Positions 52,973 to 61,105 of a stretch of DNA of 64,000 bases are shown here, one piece after another. The position numbers were made by a program, and so were the translations under genes. Numbering within the stretch: position 1 is the first letter of the stretch; every line of letters starts with the position of its first letter. Source of the DNA: CAKSHP01 sp045636325 (GTDB lineage Bacteria; Bacillota; Clostridia; UBA1381; UMGS1253). The notes under the pieces were generated by a model. The model was not told the DNA's origin and ran no database searches. It saw only the letters and a list, made by a program, of their open reading frames with translations. The DNA is taken from contig JAZTXH010000016.1 in assembly GCA_045636325.1 (NCBI GenBank), forward strand, positions 186,001 to 250,000, written 5' to 3'.

Positions 52973-55660
52973 ATGGCTGTATTTAAGTGTAAAATATGCG
53001 GTGGAACGCTTGAAATCAACGTAGGCGAAACAGTTGCAACCTGTGAATACTGCGGTACTAAACAGACATTACCTAAACTTGATGATGAGAAAAAAGCTAA
53101 TCTGTTTGACAGGGCGAACCATTTTAGACGTAATAATGATTTTGACAAAGCGATGGGTATTTATGAGCAGATACTCAATGAAGATACAGAAGATGCGGAA
53201 AGTTATTGGTCTATTGTTCTGTGCAGATACGGTATTGAGTATGTAGAGGACCCCTCCTCTCGTAAGCGTGTTCCAACAGTAAACAGAGCGCAGTTTACTT
53301 CTGTTTTTGATGATGAAGATTATAAATCAGCAATTAAATATGCTGACAGTTACCAGAAGAACATTTATGAAGCTGAAGCTGCAACTATAAACGAAATTCA
53401 AAAAGGTATTCTGGCAATATCCCAGAAAGAAGACCCTTTTGATGTATTCATCTGTTATAAAGAAACAGATAATAACGGGCGTAGAACGCAGGATAGCGTT
53501 CTGGCAACAGAATTATATCATGAACTGACAAAAGAAGGATTTAAGGTATTCTTTTCGCGTATCACCCTTGAAGATAAGCTAGGTGTGGCCTATGAGCCTT
53601 ACATATTTGCTGCTCTCCACTCTGCAAAGGTTATGGTTGCACTTGGTACAAAACCTGAACACTTTAACGCAGTATGGGTAAAAAATGAGTGGTCAAGATA
53701 CCTTTCTCTTATCAAGAACGGTGCAAATAAGATTTTGATACCTGCTTATCGTGATATGGACCCCTATGACCTGCCAGAAGAATTTTCTCACCTTCAGGCG
53801 CAGGATATGTCAAAGCTTGGCTTTATGCAGGACTTGGTAAGAGGCATTAAAAAACTTGTATCAGCAGATACTTCGTCAGGTGTTAAAGAAACGGTTGTAG
53901 TTCAGAATGCTGCTTCGGGTAATGCATCTGCTTTGGTAAAGCGTGGTTTTCTTGCTCTTGAAGATGGTGAATGGGAAAAGGCTGATGAGTTCTTTGAACA
54001 GGCATTAAACCAAAATGCGGAAGATGCACAGGCTTACTTGGGTAAGTTGATGGCAGAGCTAAAAGTAAGTAAACAAGAAAATCTTATAGAGTGCAGAGAA
54101 CCTTTTGAAAATATGAGCAACTATCAAAAGGCGGTAAGATTTGCAGATGATAACTTAAAGAAAACCCTTAAAGGTTATGTACTATCAATATCAGAAAGAA
54201 ACAAATTAGAGCAAACTCGTACTACATACGCATCAGCGATGCAGAAAATGAAGACTGCCACAACAGAAGAAAGATTTTTGGCTGCTGCAACAGAGTTTGA
54301 ATCAATCTCTGATTATAAAAACTCAAAGGAATTAGCAGAAGAATGTCGAAGAAAAATTGACGAAATAAGATTAAAGCTTCAAGAGGAATATGCCCAAAAA
54401 AAACTTGTAGAAGAAAACGAACGACTCGAACAAATTCGTATAGAAGAACAGAAAAGAAACGAAAATGAGTTAAGAAAAAAGAAAAACCAAAAAATGACAT
54501 TGATAATTACAGCGATTGTCGCTATTGTATTGATTTTTGCAATGGTGTTAAATATGGTTATTATTCCAAGTATAAAATACAGTGAAGCACAGGAACTTTT
54601 GGATAATGGAGATAATGTTCAAGCTGCACTAAAATTTGGTGAAATTACAAAATATAAGGATTCAAAGGAAAAAAGTTTTAGTTTGTGGAATGAAATCATT
54701 CAAAAAGATACCATAAGAGCAGGAGATTATCGTGCTTTGGGGTTAAAAACAGATGGTACTGTTGTTGCTGTGGGCAATAATACTTGGGGAGAATGCGATG
54801 TAAACGATTGGACAGATATAGTAGCCATAGATTCAATACACGACCATACCATAGGGCTGAAATCTAATGGTACAGTTGTTGCTGTTGGAGATAGTTACGA
54901 TGGTGAATGTGATGTTGACAAATGGACAGATATTGTTGCTATAAGTCTGGGGGGATATCATACATTTGGCTTAAAGGCAAATGGTACTGTTAAGTTTACA
55001 GAATACTTGGGTTGGAATAATAAATATGCAGATAAATGCGATGTCAGCGATTGGACAGATATTGTTGCCATAAGTGCAGGAAGTAACCATACAGTAGGGC
55101 TAAAAGTAGATGGTACTGTCGTGGCTACGGAATATTTTGGGAATCCTAAGTATTATAATGGTGAATGTGCTATTAACAAATGGACCGATATTATTGATAT
55201 AAGTGCAGGTTCTGACTGGACAGTCGGTTTAAAAGCGGACGGCACCGTTATTGCAACGGGAGCTAATACCGATGATAGGTTGAATTTTAAAGGCTGGACA
55301 GATATTGTTGATGTAAGTATAGAAGACGATTATACGATAGGACTAAAGTCTAATGGTACAGTTGTTGCTACAGGTCGAAATGCTCATGGTCGATGCGACA
55401 TAAACGATTGGACGAATATAGTAGCTATAGACACAGGATACTATCATACAGTTGGGTTGAAGGCAGATGGCACGGTTGTTGCTGTGGGATATAACGATAA
55501 TGGTCGTTGTAATGTAAATAGTTGGACAGATATAGTAGCCATATATGCAGGGGACTATTATACGATTGGATTAAAATCAGATGGTACAATCGTTGTTGCG
55601 GGTGATGAGTATATTAGTCCATTTAATCCTGATAGTTGGACAAATATTAAATTACCATAA
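52973..55660 (+). CDS. Membrane TIR-domain protein with zinc ribbon and RCC1 propeller
   Basis: An 895-residue protein. In order: a zinc ribbon (C6, C9, C24, C27); a helical linker; a TIR domain (about 154-296) with DVFICYKETD, FKVFFSRITLE and the candidate NADase glutamate E208 in AYEPYIFAALHSAK; TPR-like helices (about 320-400); and a charged coiled coil ending RKKKNQK. One transmembrane helix follows (about 508-531), then a TPR-like piece and eight RCC1-type repeats (about 582-895; consensus WTDIVAI...HTVGLKxDGTVVATG). The positive charges before the helix place the N-terminus inside, so the propeller should be outside the membrane. It leads an operon with SPFH and SIR2-like genes; a role in phage defence is inferred. 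Confidence 0.85.
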   Translation: MAVFKCKICGGTLEINVGETVATCEYCGTKQTLPKLDDEKKANLFDRANHFRRNNDFDKAMGIYEQILNEDTEDAESYWSIVLCRYGIEYVEDPSSRKRVPTVNRAQFTSVFDDEDYKSAIKYADSYQKNIYEAEAATINEIQKGILAISQKEDPFDVFICYKETDNNGRRTQDSVLATELYHELTKEGFKVFFSRITLEDKLGVAYEPYIFAALHSAKVMVALGTKPEHFNAVWVKNEWSRYLSLIKNGANKILIPAYRDMDPYDLPEEFSHLQAQDMSKLGFMQDLVRGIKKLVSADTSSGVKETVVVQNAASGNASALVKRGFLALEDGEWEKADEFFEQALNQNAEDAQAYLGKLMAELKVSKQENLIECREPFENMSNYQKAVRFADDNLKKTLKGYVLSISERNKLEQTRTTYASAMQKMKTATTEERFLAAATEFESISDYKNSKELAEECRRKIDEIRLKLQEEYAQKKLVEENERLEQIRIEEQKRNENELRKKKNQKMTLIITAIVAIVLIFAMVLNMVIIPSIKYSEAQELLDNGDNVQAALKFGEITKYKDSKEKSFSLWNEIIQKDTIRAGDYRALGLKTDGTVVAVGNNTWGECDVNDWTDIVAIDSIHDHTIGLKSNGTVVAVGDSYDGECDVDKWTDIVAISLGGYHTFGLKANGTVKFTEYLGWNNKYADKCDVSDWTDIVAISAGSNHTVGLKVDGTVVATEYFGNPKYYNGECAINKWTDIIDISAGSDWTVGLKADGTVIATGANTDDRLNFKGWTDIVDVSIEDDYTIGLKSNGTVVATGRNAHGRCDINDWTNIVAIDTGYYHTVGLKADGTVVAVGYNDNGRCNVNSWTDIVAIYAGDYYTIGLKSDGTIVVAGDEYISPFNPDSWTNIKLP

Positions 55661-55716
55661 TAAAATGCTGGTATAATATTGATAACCAAATCAACATATT
55701 ATAGGAGGGATACAAT

Positions 55717-56898
55717 ATGTCAAAAATAGTAGATATAATTAAATACGAAGGTGACAACAGTACATTTATCTGGAAACACCCTTGTGAAGATTTTAATTTA
55801 ATGTCACAACTTATTGTACACGAAAATCAGGAAGCAATATTCTTTATGAACGGTCAGGCTCTTGATATGTTTGGCCCTGGAAGATACACTCTTGAAACAC
55901 AGAACTTGCCCTTAATTGGCAAAGTTTTAACTCTTGCAACAGGTGGAGAAACGCCTTTCCATTGTGAAGTGTATTTTATAAACAAAACAGAGCAGATGTC
56001 TATTAAATGGGGTACTGACAGTAAAGTTCAGTATGTAGAACCTACTTATGGCTTTCCCCTCTCTATTGGAGCAAGCGGTGAGATGAGCCTTCGTGCAGAA
56101 GATAGCAGGAAGCTGCTTTTAAAACTTGTAGGTACTGAAAACTTTTTAGGTCAGCAGAAGTTAGTGAGCTTCTTCAGGTCATTCCTGATGACAAATGTTA
56201 AGACCTATATTGCACAGGTCTTAAAAGCGAAAAGCATCAATATCTTTGAAATTGATGAACACCTGACTACTTTCTCAAGCGAAATTAAAAAGCTACTTAT
56301 TTCAGATTTTGCTGACTACGGTGTAAGTCTTGAACAGTTCTTTGTTACAACCATTCTAAAACCCGATGGCGACAAGCAATACGAGAAGTTCAAAGAACTT
56401 CATTTCAGACAATATGCGGACATTGCAGAAGCAAAATTAAAGCAGCAGACAGATATTATCTATGCACAGACTGAGGCACAAAAGGTTGTTATCGATTCAC
56501 AGGCACAGGCAACAAAGCGTGCTCAGGAAGGTTATACATATCAGCAGGAACGCGGGTTTGACGTTGCTGAAAAAGTGGCACAAAACGAGGCCGTTGGTGA
56601 GTTTACCAATATGGGTGTAGGCTTTGGAACAATGGCTGGCGTTGGTGGTGCTGTTGGTGGTATGGTTGGCGGTATGATGAACGATGCAATGGGTGCTGCA
56701 ATGAACCCAAGCACTCCTGCTCAATCAGTACAGGCTTTCTGTGATAATTGTGGTGCGAAGCTCAATCAAGGCTCTGCGTTCTGTGAAGAATGCGGAACTC
56801 CTGTGGTGAAGTCCAATAAAACTTGCATAAATTGTGGTTATGAATTCGAGAGACCAGGAAAGTTCTGCCCTAAATGCGGCACAAAACGGGAGGGATAA
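55717..56898 (+). CDS. SPFH-domain protein with two C-terminal zinc ribbons
   Basis: A 393-residue protein. The SPFH (stomatin/flotillin-like) region covers about residues 10-240 and begins FIWKHPCEDFNLMSQLIVHENQEAIFF; it is followed by a helical stretch rich in Gln and Ala (KQQTDIIYAQTEAQKVVIDS). Next is a glycine-rich segment (about 305-335) that may insert in a membrane, then ribbons CDNCGAKL...CEECG and CINCGYEF...CPKCG. Related proteins are annotated as virion-core or SPFH proteins. SPFH proteins oligomerise into membrane microdomain scaffolds. AGGAGGG precedes the ATG. Confidence 0.85.
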   Translation: MSKIVDIIKYEGDNSTFIWKHPCEDFNLMSQLIVHENQEAIFFMNGQALDMFGPGRYTLETQNLPLIGKVLTLATGGETPFHCEVYFINKTEQMSIKWGTDSKVQYVEPTYGFPLSIGASGEMSLRAEDSRKLLLKLVGTENFLGQQKLVSFFRSFLMTNVKTYIAQVLKAKSINIFEIDEHLTTFSSEIKKLLISDFADYGVSLEQFFVTTILKPDGDKQYEKFKELHFRQYADIAEAKLKQQTDIIYAQTEAQKVVIDSQAQATKRAQEGYTYQQERGFDVAEKVAQNEAVGEFTNMGVGFGTMAGVGGAVGGMVGGMMNDAMGAAMNPSTPAQSVQAFCDNCGAKLNQGSAFCEECGTPVVKSNKTCINCGYEFERPGKFCPKCGTKREG

Positions 56899-56903
56899 TT
56901 GTC

Positions 56904-57596
56904 ATGACAAAAACATTTAAATTTTATTTAGGGATATGGGCAATATGCTTTGCTATGTTTAATGTTATCGCTTTCGTTACCCCTGCGGTAAACAATATCT
57001 CTATGCCGTCGTTTTGGATAGGTTACCTGTTTATTGTTTTATCATTTGTGGGTAATATCATAGTTGCTAAGATTGCCTTTAAAACAGAGAACTTGAAAAA
57101 GATGTTTTATAATATGCCCTTAATCGTCATTGGCTACACAGGCCTTATGGCTATGTTGGTAATAGGAGCGTTAGGAATGATTATTCCGTCATTCCCAATG
57201 TGGATAAGCACAACTCTGTGCGTTCTGATTGCAGGGTTTACTGCAATGGCTGTTATGGTTGCGTGCTTTGCAGTTGGAGTAGTTACTAAAATTGATGAAA
57301 AAGTCGCAATAAAAACTTTTTTCATTAAATCATTGACTGCTGATGCTGAACACCTGCTGTCTTATGTGAAGTCTGACGAATTAAAAGCTATATGTAAAAA
57401 AGCATATGAAGCAATAAGATATAGCGACCCAATGAGCAATGTGATGTTGTCAGATATTGATGAGCAGATACAAAGTCAGTTCTCTGAATTTGAAACAAGT
57501 GTCCGTGAAGACGACATTGAAGTGGCTACCAAAATCAGCGAAGAGCTGATTGCACTTATTGATAAAAGAAATAAAAAATGTAAACTTCTTAAGTAA
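56904..57596 (+). CDS. Four-helix membrane protein of the TIR operon
   Basis: A 230-residue protein with four predicted transmembrane helices (about 6-27, 35-57, 68-96 and 100-130) and a roughly 95-residue soluble tail that is acidic and helical (DEQIQSQFSEFETSVREDDI). It starts five bases after the SPFH stop, behind GGGAGG, so the two are made together. No transporter or enzyme motif is seen; a membrane anchor or pore is possible. Confidence 0.75.
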   Translation: MTKTFKFYLGIWAICFAMFNVIAFVTPAVNNISMPSFWIGYLFIVLSFVGNIIVAKIAFKTENLKKMFYNMPLIVIGYTGLMAMLVIGALGMIIPSFPMWISTTLCVLIAGFTAMAVMVACFAVGVVTKIDEKVAIKTFFIKSLTADAEHLLSYVKSDELKAICKKAYEAIRYSDPMSNVMLSDIDEQIQSQFSEFETSVREDDIEVATKISEELIALIDKRNKKCKLLK

Positions 57597-57617
57597 TCTG
57601 CAATAAGGAGAAACATT

Positions 57618-58193
57618 ATGGAATTAAAAAAGATGAGATGTGAAAATTGCGGCTCTATGCTTGATATTGCAGATGGCGTATTATTCTGCTCACATTGCGG
57701 AGAAAAACTTATCCTTGATGACGAGGCTCAAAATATAAACATTACATACAAGGACGAGGCGCGTATAAAGGAAAATGAAGCCAGAATTAAAGAAAGCGAA
57801 GCTAACGAAAGAGTACGCATAAAGGAAATTGAAAAAGAAGAACGTGAAAATAAAAGAGATACAAAAATAGGCTTAATTGCTGGTTTGGGTATTCCTTTGG
57901 CAATTATTCTTGCTATTGTATTGTATTTCTCGATTAGCGGCGGTGTTGCAAAACATCAGGGAAAAATATCAGCAGGAAATTGTAGTGATTACGTTGATAA
58001 AAACTATGAAGTCGTTGTAATGCAGTTTGAAGAATTAGGGTTTGATAACATAGTAACAATTGATTTAGATGATGCTGGTTTGTTCTGGAACAAAGACGGT
58101 ACAGTTGAAAGCGTGTCTATTGCAGGAAACTCATCATTTGAAAGTATTCACTATTTTTACCCAACGGATAAAGTGATAATTTCTTATCATTAA
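57618..58193 (+). CDS. Zinc-ribbon, single-pass membrane protein
   Basis: A 191-residue protein: N-terminal zinc ribbon (CENCGSML...CSHCGEKL, about 8-30), a highly charged helix with repeated ARIKENEARIKESEA (about 45-83), one membrane helix (about 86-107), then an 80-residue domain. That domain resembles repeated small secreted modules (YEVVVMQFEELGFDNIVTID). Its layout, ribbon then helix then membrane then outside domain, copies that of the TIR protein. AAGGAG precedes the ATG. Confidence 0.7.
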   Translation: MELKKMRCENCGSMLDIADGVLFCSHCGEKLILDDEAQNINITYKDEARIKENEARIKESEANERVRIKEIEKEERENKRDTKIGLIAGLGIPLAIILAIVLYFSISGGVAKHQGKISAGNCSDYVDKNYEVVVMQFEELGFDNIVTIDLDDAGLFWNKDGTVESVSIAGNSSFESIHYFYPTDKVIISYH

Positions 58194-58213
58194 ATTATAA
58201 AGGAGATTATGAA

Positions 58214-59359
58214 ATGGCAATGATAGCGGCAAAATGCACAAATTGCGGAGCGAATATTCAGGTTGATGAAACCAAAGAGGCAGGTATTTGCGAATCATGT
58301 GGTACTGCTTTTATCACTGAAAAAGCAATTAATAATTATATAGTTAACAACACTTATAATATTGATAATGCAAATATTGTTCTTCCTCAAAAGAATATTA
58401 ATAATTTAATAAATTTAGGTAATGAAGAGTATAGGAACAGACGTTATACCAATGCAGATAAATATTACAGAGAGGTATTAGAAATTGACAATTCAAATTA
58501 TGAATGTAATTTTAAACGCTTTTTGTGTCTTGCGCAAGAGAAAAACGACCAATACCATAATTCATATATGAATGAAATGGTAGAGAAATTACAAGGTTAT
58601 CTGCAAAAAACTAATTCAAACGAAGCATTAACCAAAGAACAAAAAGAAGAATACATAGGTTTTGCTTGCGATGAATGTCTAAGTATAGTAATGAAAGATT
58701 ATTGTTTGGGTAGAGATGAATGTTTGGTTTCGGGAAAGTTAAAAAAACCTGATGGAATATATACTATTTCCACCGTTTGCGGAAACACATATATAGGACT
58801 TTTCGAGTTGTTGGATGTTATGGAATCATATTTAACTAAATATGATTCCGTTGAAAAAAATTGGAAAATGTACTGTATGTATATAGAAACAGTAATGGAA
58901 ACTTGTTGTAAAAAATATCAATGTGTAACCGATAATCAGTGCTATGGTAAAAGTGCCAGCGGTGCTGAACATGTATATGAAGCAGGGAAAAAATTAAAGA
59001 AATATGCGATTAAAGTAAATCCGACATACAATCTTCCCTCTACGCTCGTTTCTCCCAAAGAAGGAGGAACTGGTTGTGAAGTGAGTAATGGCTGCTATGT
59101 GGCTACCTGTGTTTATGGCTCTTATGATTGTCCTCAGGTTTGGACCCTTCGTCGTTTTAGAGATAACACACTTGCAGAAACTATGCTGGGTAGAGCCTTT
59201 ATTCGTACATACTACGCAATTAGTCCTACTCTTGTAAGATGGTTTGGTGATACATCTTGGTTCAAGAAGATGTGGAAAGGCACACTTGACAGAATGGTAT
59301 CTAAACTGCAATCAAACGGTGTTGAAGATACACCTTATCAGGATAGAAATTGGAGATAA
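58214..59359 (+). CDS. Zinc-ribbon/TPR protein with C-terminal CFI-box domain
   Basis: A 381-residue protein. An N-terminal ribbon (C8, C11, C26, C29) is followed by TPR-like helices (LGNEEYRNRRYTNADKYYREVLEID, about 68-95) and a Cys-containing middle. The C-terminal block GCYVATCVYGSYDCPQVWTL...RRFRDNTLAETMLGRAFIRTYY...SPTLVRWFG matches the CFI-box domain, a conserved module with no known activity, found at the end of many bacterial zinc-ribbon and stress proteins. AAAGGAG precedes the ATG. Confidence 0.75.
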   Translation: MAMIAAKCTNCGANIQVDETKEAGICESCGTAFITEKAINNYIVNNTYNIDNANIVLPQKNINNLINLGNEEYRNRRYTNADKYYREVLEIDNSNYECNFKRFLCLAQEKNDQYHNSYMNEMVEKLQGYLQKTNSNEALTKEQKEEYIGFACDECLSIVMKDYCLGRDECLVSGKLKKPDGIYTISTVCGNTYIGLFELLDVMESYLTKYDSVEKNWKMYCMYIETVMETCCKKYQCVTDNQCYGKSASGAEHVYEAGKKLKKYAIKVNPTYNLPSTLVSPKEGGTGCEVSNGCYVATCVYGSYDCPQVWTLRRFRDNTLAETMLGRAFIRTYYAISPTLVRWFGDTSWFKKMWKGTLDRMVSKLQSNGVEDTPYQDRNWR

Positions 59360-59370
59360 CGGGGTTGAAT

Positions 59371-60456
59371 ATGAACAATGATTATCCAACAGGAAAAGAT
59401 TTATATGATTTTGAGTACGGTATGAAAAACAGTCCTCATGTGGTGCTTTTAGGGGCAGGTGCGAGTTGCGCTGCTATTCCTAACGGTGATAAATACGGCA
59501 AAAAAATATCAGCGATGAGTGGCTTTATTGACAAGCTGGGTTTATCAGATGTTCTTGAAGATATTTCACTTAAAACAACATCTGATAATCTGGAAGAAAT
59601 ATATATGGAATTAGATGAGCGAAGTTCAACTGAACCTGATTGTATGAGTGCAAAAATAGAATTGGAAAATCGTATCAGGAACTATATGTTAGAATTTGAA
59701 TTACCTGATACACCTACCATATATGATTTTTTGTTGATGAGTTTAACATCGAAGGACATTATAGCAACATTTAACTGGGACCCCTTGTTAGTTCAAGCGA
59801 TTTCAAGAGCATATGAATATACCGATAATTTGCCTAACATTGCCTTTTTGCATGGCAATGTTGCGGTTGGTTTTTGTGAAAAAGATAATGTTATGGGTAA
59901 TGTAGGTTATCCATGTAGATGCGGTGAAATACTTAAACCAACTCAACTTTTATTCCCAATCAAAAAGAAGGACTATGCAAGTGATGCGGCGATTGCTAAA
60001 TCGTGGAAGTCTTTGAAGAATGCACTAAAAGCTGCGTATATGGTAACAATATTTGGGTATAGTGCTCCCAAAAGCGATGCAGAGGCTATTTCTATGCTGA
60101 AAGAAGCTTGGGGTGATTTAAAGGATAGAGATTTAGAAGAAATTGAAATCATTGACCTACGCCCAGAAGATGAAGTTGTTGCATCGTGGGATGAGTTCAT
60201 TCATACCCACCATTATAAGTACTCAAACTCATTCTTTGAAAGTTCGCTTGGGCGTTTTCCGCGCAGGACTTGTGAAGCAAATTTTGATATGTTTATGAAC
60301 AATTGGTTTACGGATGGCAGTAATGGTTTCAAAGAAGGTATGGGATTTAGTGATATTGATAGATTGACCTATAAACTTATTGCAGAAGAAAATGAGAAAA
60401 AAGGTACAAGAAAAATGCTTTCAAATCCCTACAAAGGCAGACCTGATAAGCGATGA
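59371..60456 (+). CDS. SIR2-like (NAD-binding) protein, last gene of the TIR operon
   Basis: A 361-residue protein. VVLLGAGASCAAIPNGD (about 24-40) is a Rossmann entry like the GAGxS motif of sirtuins. ATFNWDPLL (N135, D137) corresponds to the TxNxD motif and FLHGNV (H161, G162) to the catalytic histidine segment; TIFGYSAPKSDAE is the later SIR2 strand. PCRCGE may be half a zinc site. Prokaryotic SIR2 proteins of this kind degrade NAD+ in defence systems. ATG 59371 is 11 nt after the previous stop; an upstream TTG is possible. Confidence 0.75.
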   Translation: MNNDYPTGKDLYDFEYGMKNSPHVVLLGAGASCAAIPNGDKYGKKISAMSGFIDKLGLSDVLEDISLKTTSDNLEEIYMELDERSSTEPDCMSAKIELENRIRNYMLEFELPDTPTIYDFLLMSLTSKDIIATFNWDPLLVQAISRAYEYTDNLPNIAFLHGNVAVGFCEKDNVMGNVGYPCRCGEILKPTQLLFPIKKKDYASDAAIAKSWKSLKNALKAAYMVTIFGYSAPKSDAEAISMLKEAWGDLKDRDLEEIEIIDLRPEDEVVASWDEFIHTHHYKYSNSFFESSLGRFPRRTCEANFDMFMNNWFTDGSNGFKEGMGFSDIDRLTYKLIAEENEKKGTRKMLSNPYKGRPDKR

Positions 60457-60509
60457 GTTTCTAACTTATTTATGAAACCTTAAATATTTTACATAATTTA
60501 ATACCAATT

Positions 60510-60537
60510 CGGGAGCAGGTCGTACGACCTGCTCCCG
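60510..60537. terminator. 28-base perfect palindrome, probable TIR operon terminator
   Basis: Positions 60510-60523 are the exact complement of 60524-60537 with no loop bases between; the arms are GC-rich (CGGGAGCAGGTCGT), followed by TTCTATTT. It would make a stable hairpin on either strand. Confidence 0.7.
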
Positions 60538-60622
60538 TTCTATTTACAATCATAAATATTGTTATATCAATCCGTATAATTTTTTCAATTACAAAGCGGC
60601 AAATAATTTGCATAATTTAACA

Positions 60623-60646
60623 TAAAGAATAATTAGTGGGTATAAA
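60623..60646 (+). repeat. Island motif copy 4
   Basis: TAAAGAATAATTAGTGGGTATAAA, one base different from copy 3 over 24 bases. Confidence 0.8.
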
Positions 60647-60793
60647 ATTATGGAACAGTTGATGTGATTGTCGATGTGAATAAAAGTACAGTTCCGCATC
60701 GTAAAGTGCCAATTATTTTACATAATCTGATATAAAATTCAAAGCGTCTGGTTTTTCATCACTAAAAAGCAAACCACTCTTTTTATTAAAAAA

Positions 60794-60825
60794 CGGGTAT
60801 GAAAAACCGTAAACTTTCATACCCG
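60794..60825. terminator. Terminator hairpin
   Basis: CGGGTATGAAA (60794-60804) and TTTCATACCCG (60815-60825) pair. A6 precedes it on the plus strand, so it has T6 on the minus strand and could stop leftward transcription. Confidence 0.6.
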
Positions 60826-60851
60826 AAAATTTATTAAAATCTACTCAAAAA

Positions 60852-60883
60852 ATGCCGCATCCAAAAGCCTGATATTGCGGCAT
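60852..60883. terminator. Terminator of the serine recombinase gene
   Basis: ATGCCGCA (60852-60859) and TGCGGCAT (60876-60883) pair, with T runs on both strands, downstream of the recombinase stop on the minus strand. Confidence 0.65.
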
Positions 60884-60891
60884 CATTTTTC

Positions 60892-60963
60892 TGGACACAA
60901 CTTATAAAACATTCCTACAGCGTGCATGAAAAGTCTGGACACGATTTATAAAAAGTTTGGACA
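60892..60963. repeat. Phased TGGACA repeats
   Basis: TGGACA begins at 60892, 60936 and 60958, i.e. 44 and 22 bases apart, twice within the longer context CTGGACAC-N4-TTATAAAA. The 22-base phase suggests a protein-binding array. It lies between the recombinase terminator and the recombinase gene. Confidence 0.55.
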
Positions 60964-61105
60964 GATTTTAGCTTTCAAAATATTTGAAGATTTTTAATGA
61001 TTAAGCAGGTCTGCTCTCCTGGCTTAATGGACTGAATAAAATTAGATGAAAACAATCTGCAAAAATCTTTAATTTTGATGCTAAAATGCTTATATTACAA
61101 TCTTT

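Larger units (their letters stand above)
60481..60730 (+). repeat. TTTACATAAT repeats, copies 2-4
   Basis: Three related 20-base segments lie at 60481-60500, 60601-60620 and 60711-60730, 120 and 110 bases apart. All share AT-rich TTTTRCATAATYT(G/A)A. They may be remnants of successive insertions or duplicated gene ends. Confidence 0.45.
60457..61105. other. Non-coding stretch rich in repeats and hairpins
   Basis: No convincing gene is seen between the SIR2-like stop and the recombinase stop. It holds a 28-base palindrome, three TTTACATAAT repeats, one island motif copy, two terminators and an array of TGGACA sites, listed separately. The frame after the motif (ATG 60650) closes after four codons. 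Confidence 0.6.

Noticed and set aside
54720..55650. Regular repeats of about 120-160 bases that could suggest a CRISPR or satellite array
   Set aside because: They are in one open frame and encode RCC1-type protein repeats; the DNA copies vary at third positions and have no fixed spacer length.
52774..60456. Calling the operon Thoeris outright
   Set aside because: Thoeris has a small TIR protein and a SIR2-SLOG effector as neighbours. Here the TIR protein is a large membrane protein, five genes separate it from the SIR2-like gene's start region, and no SLOG or macro domain is seen in the SIR2 protein.
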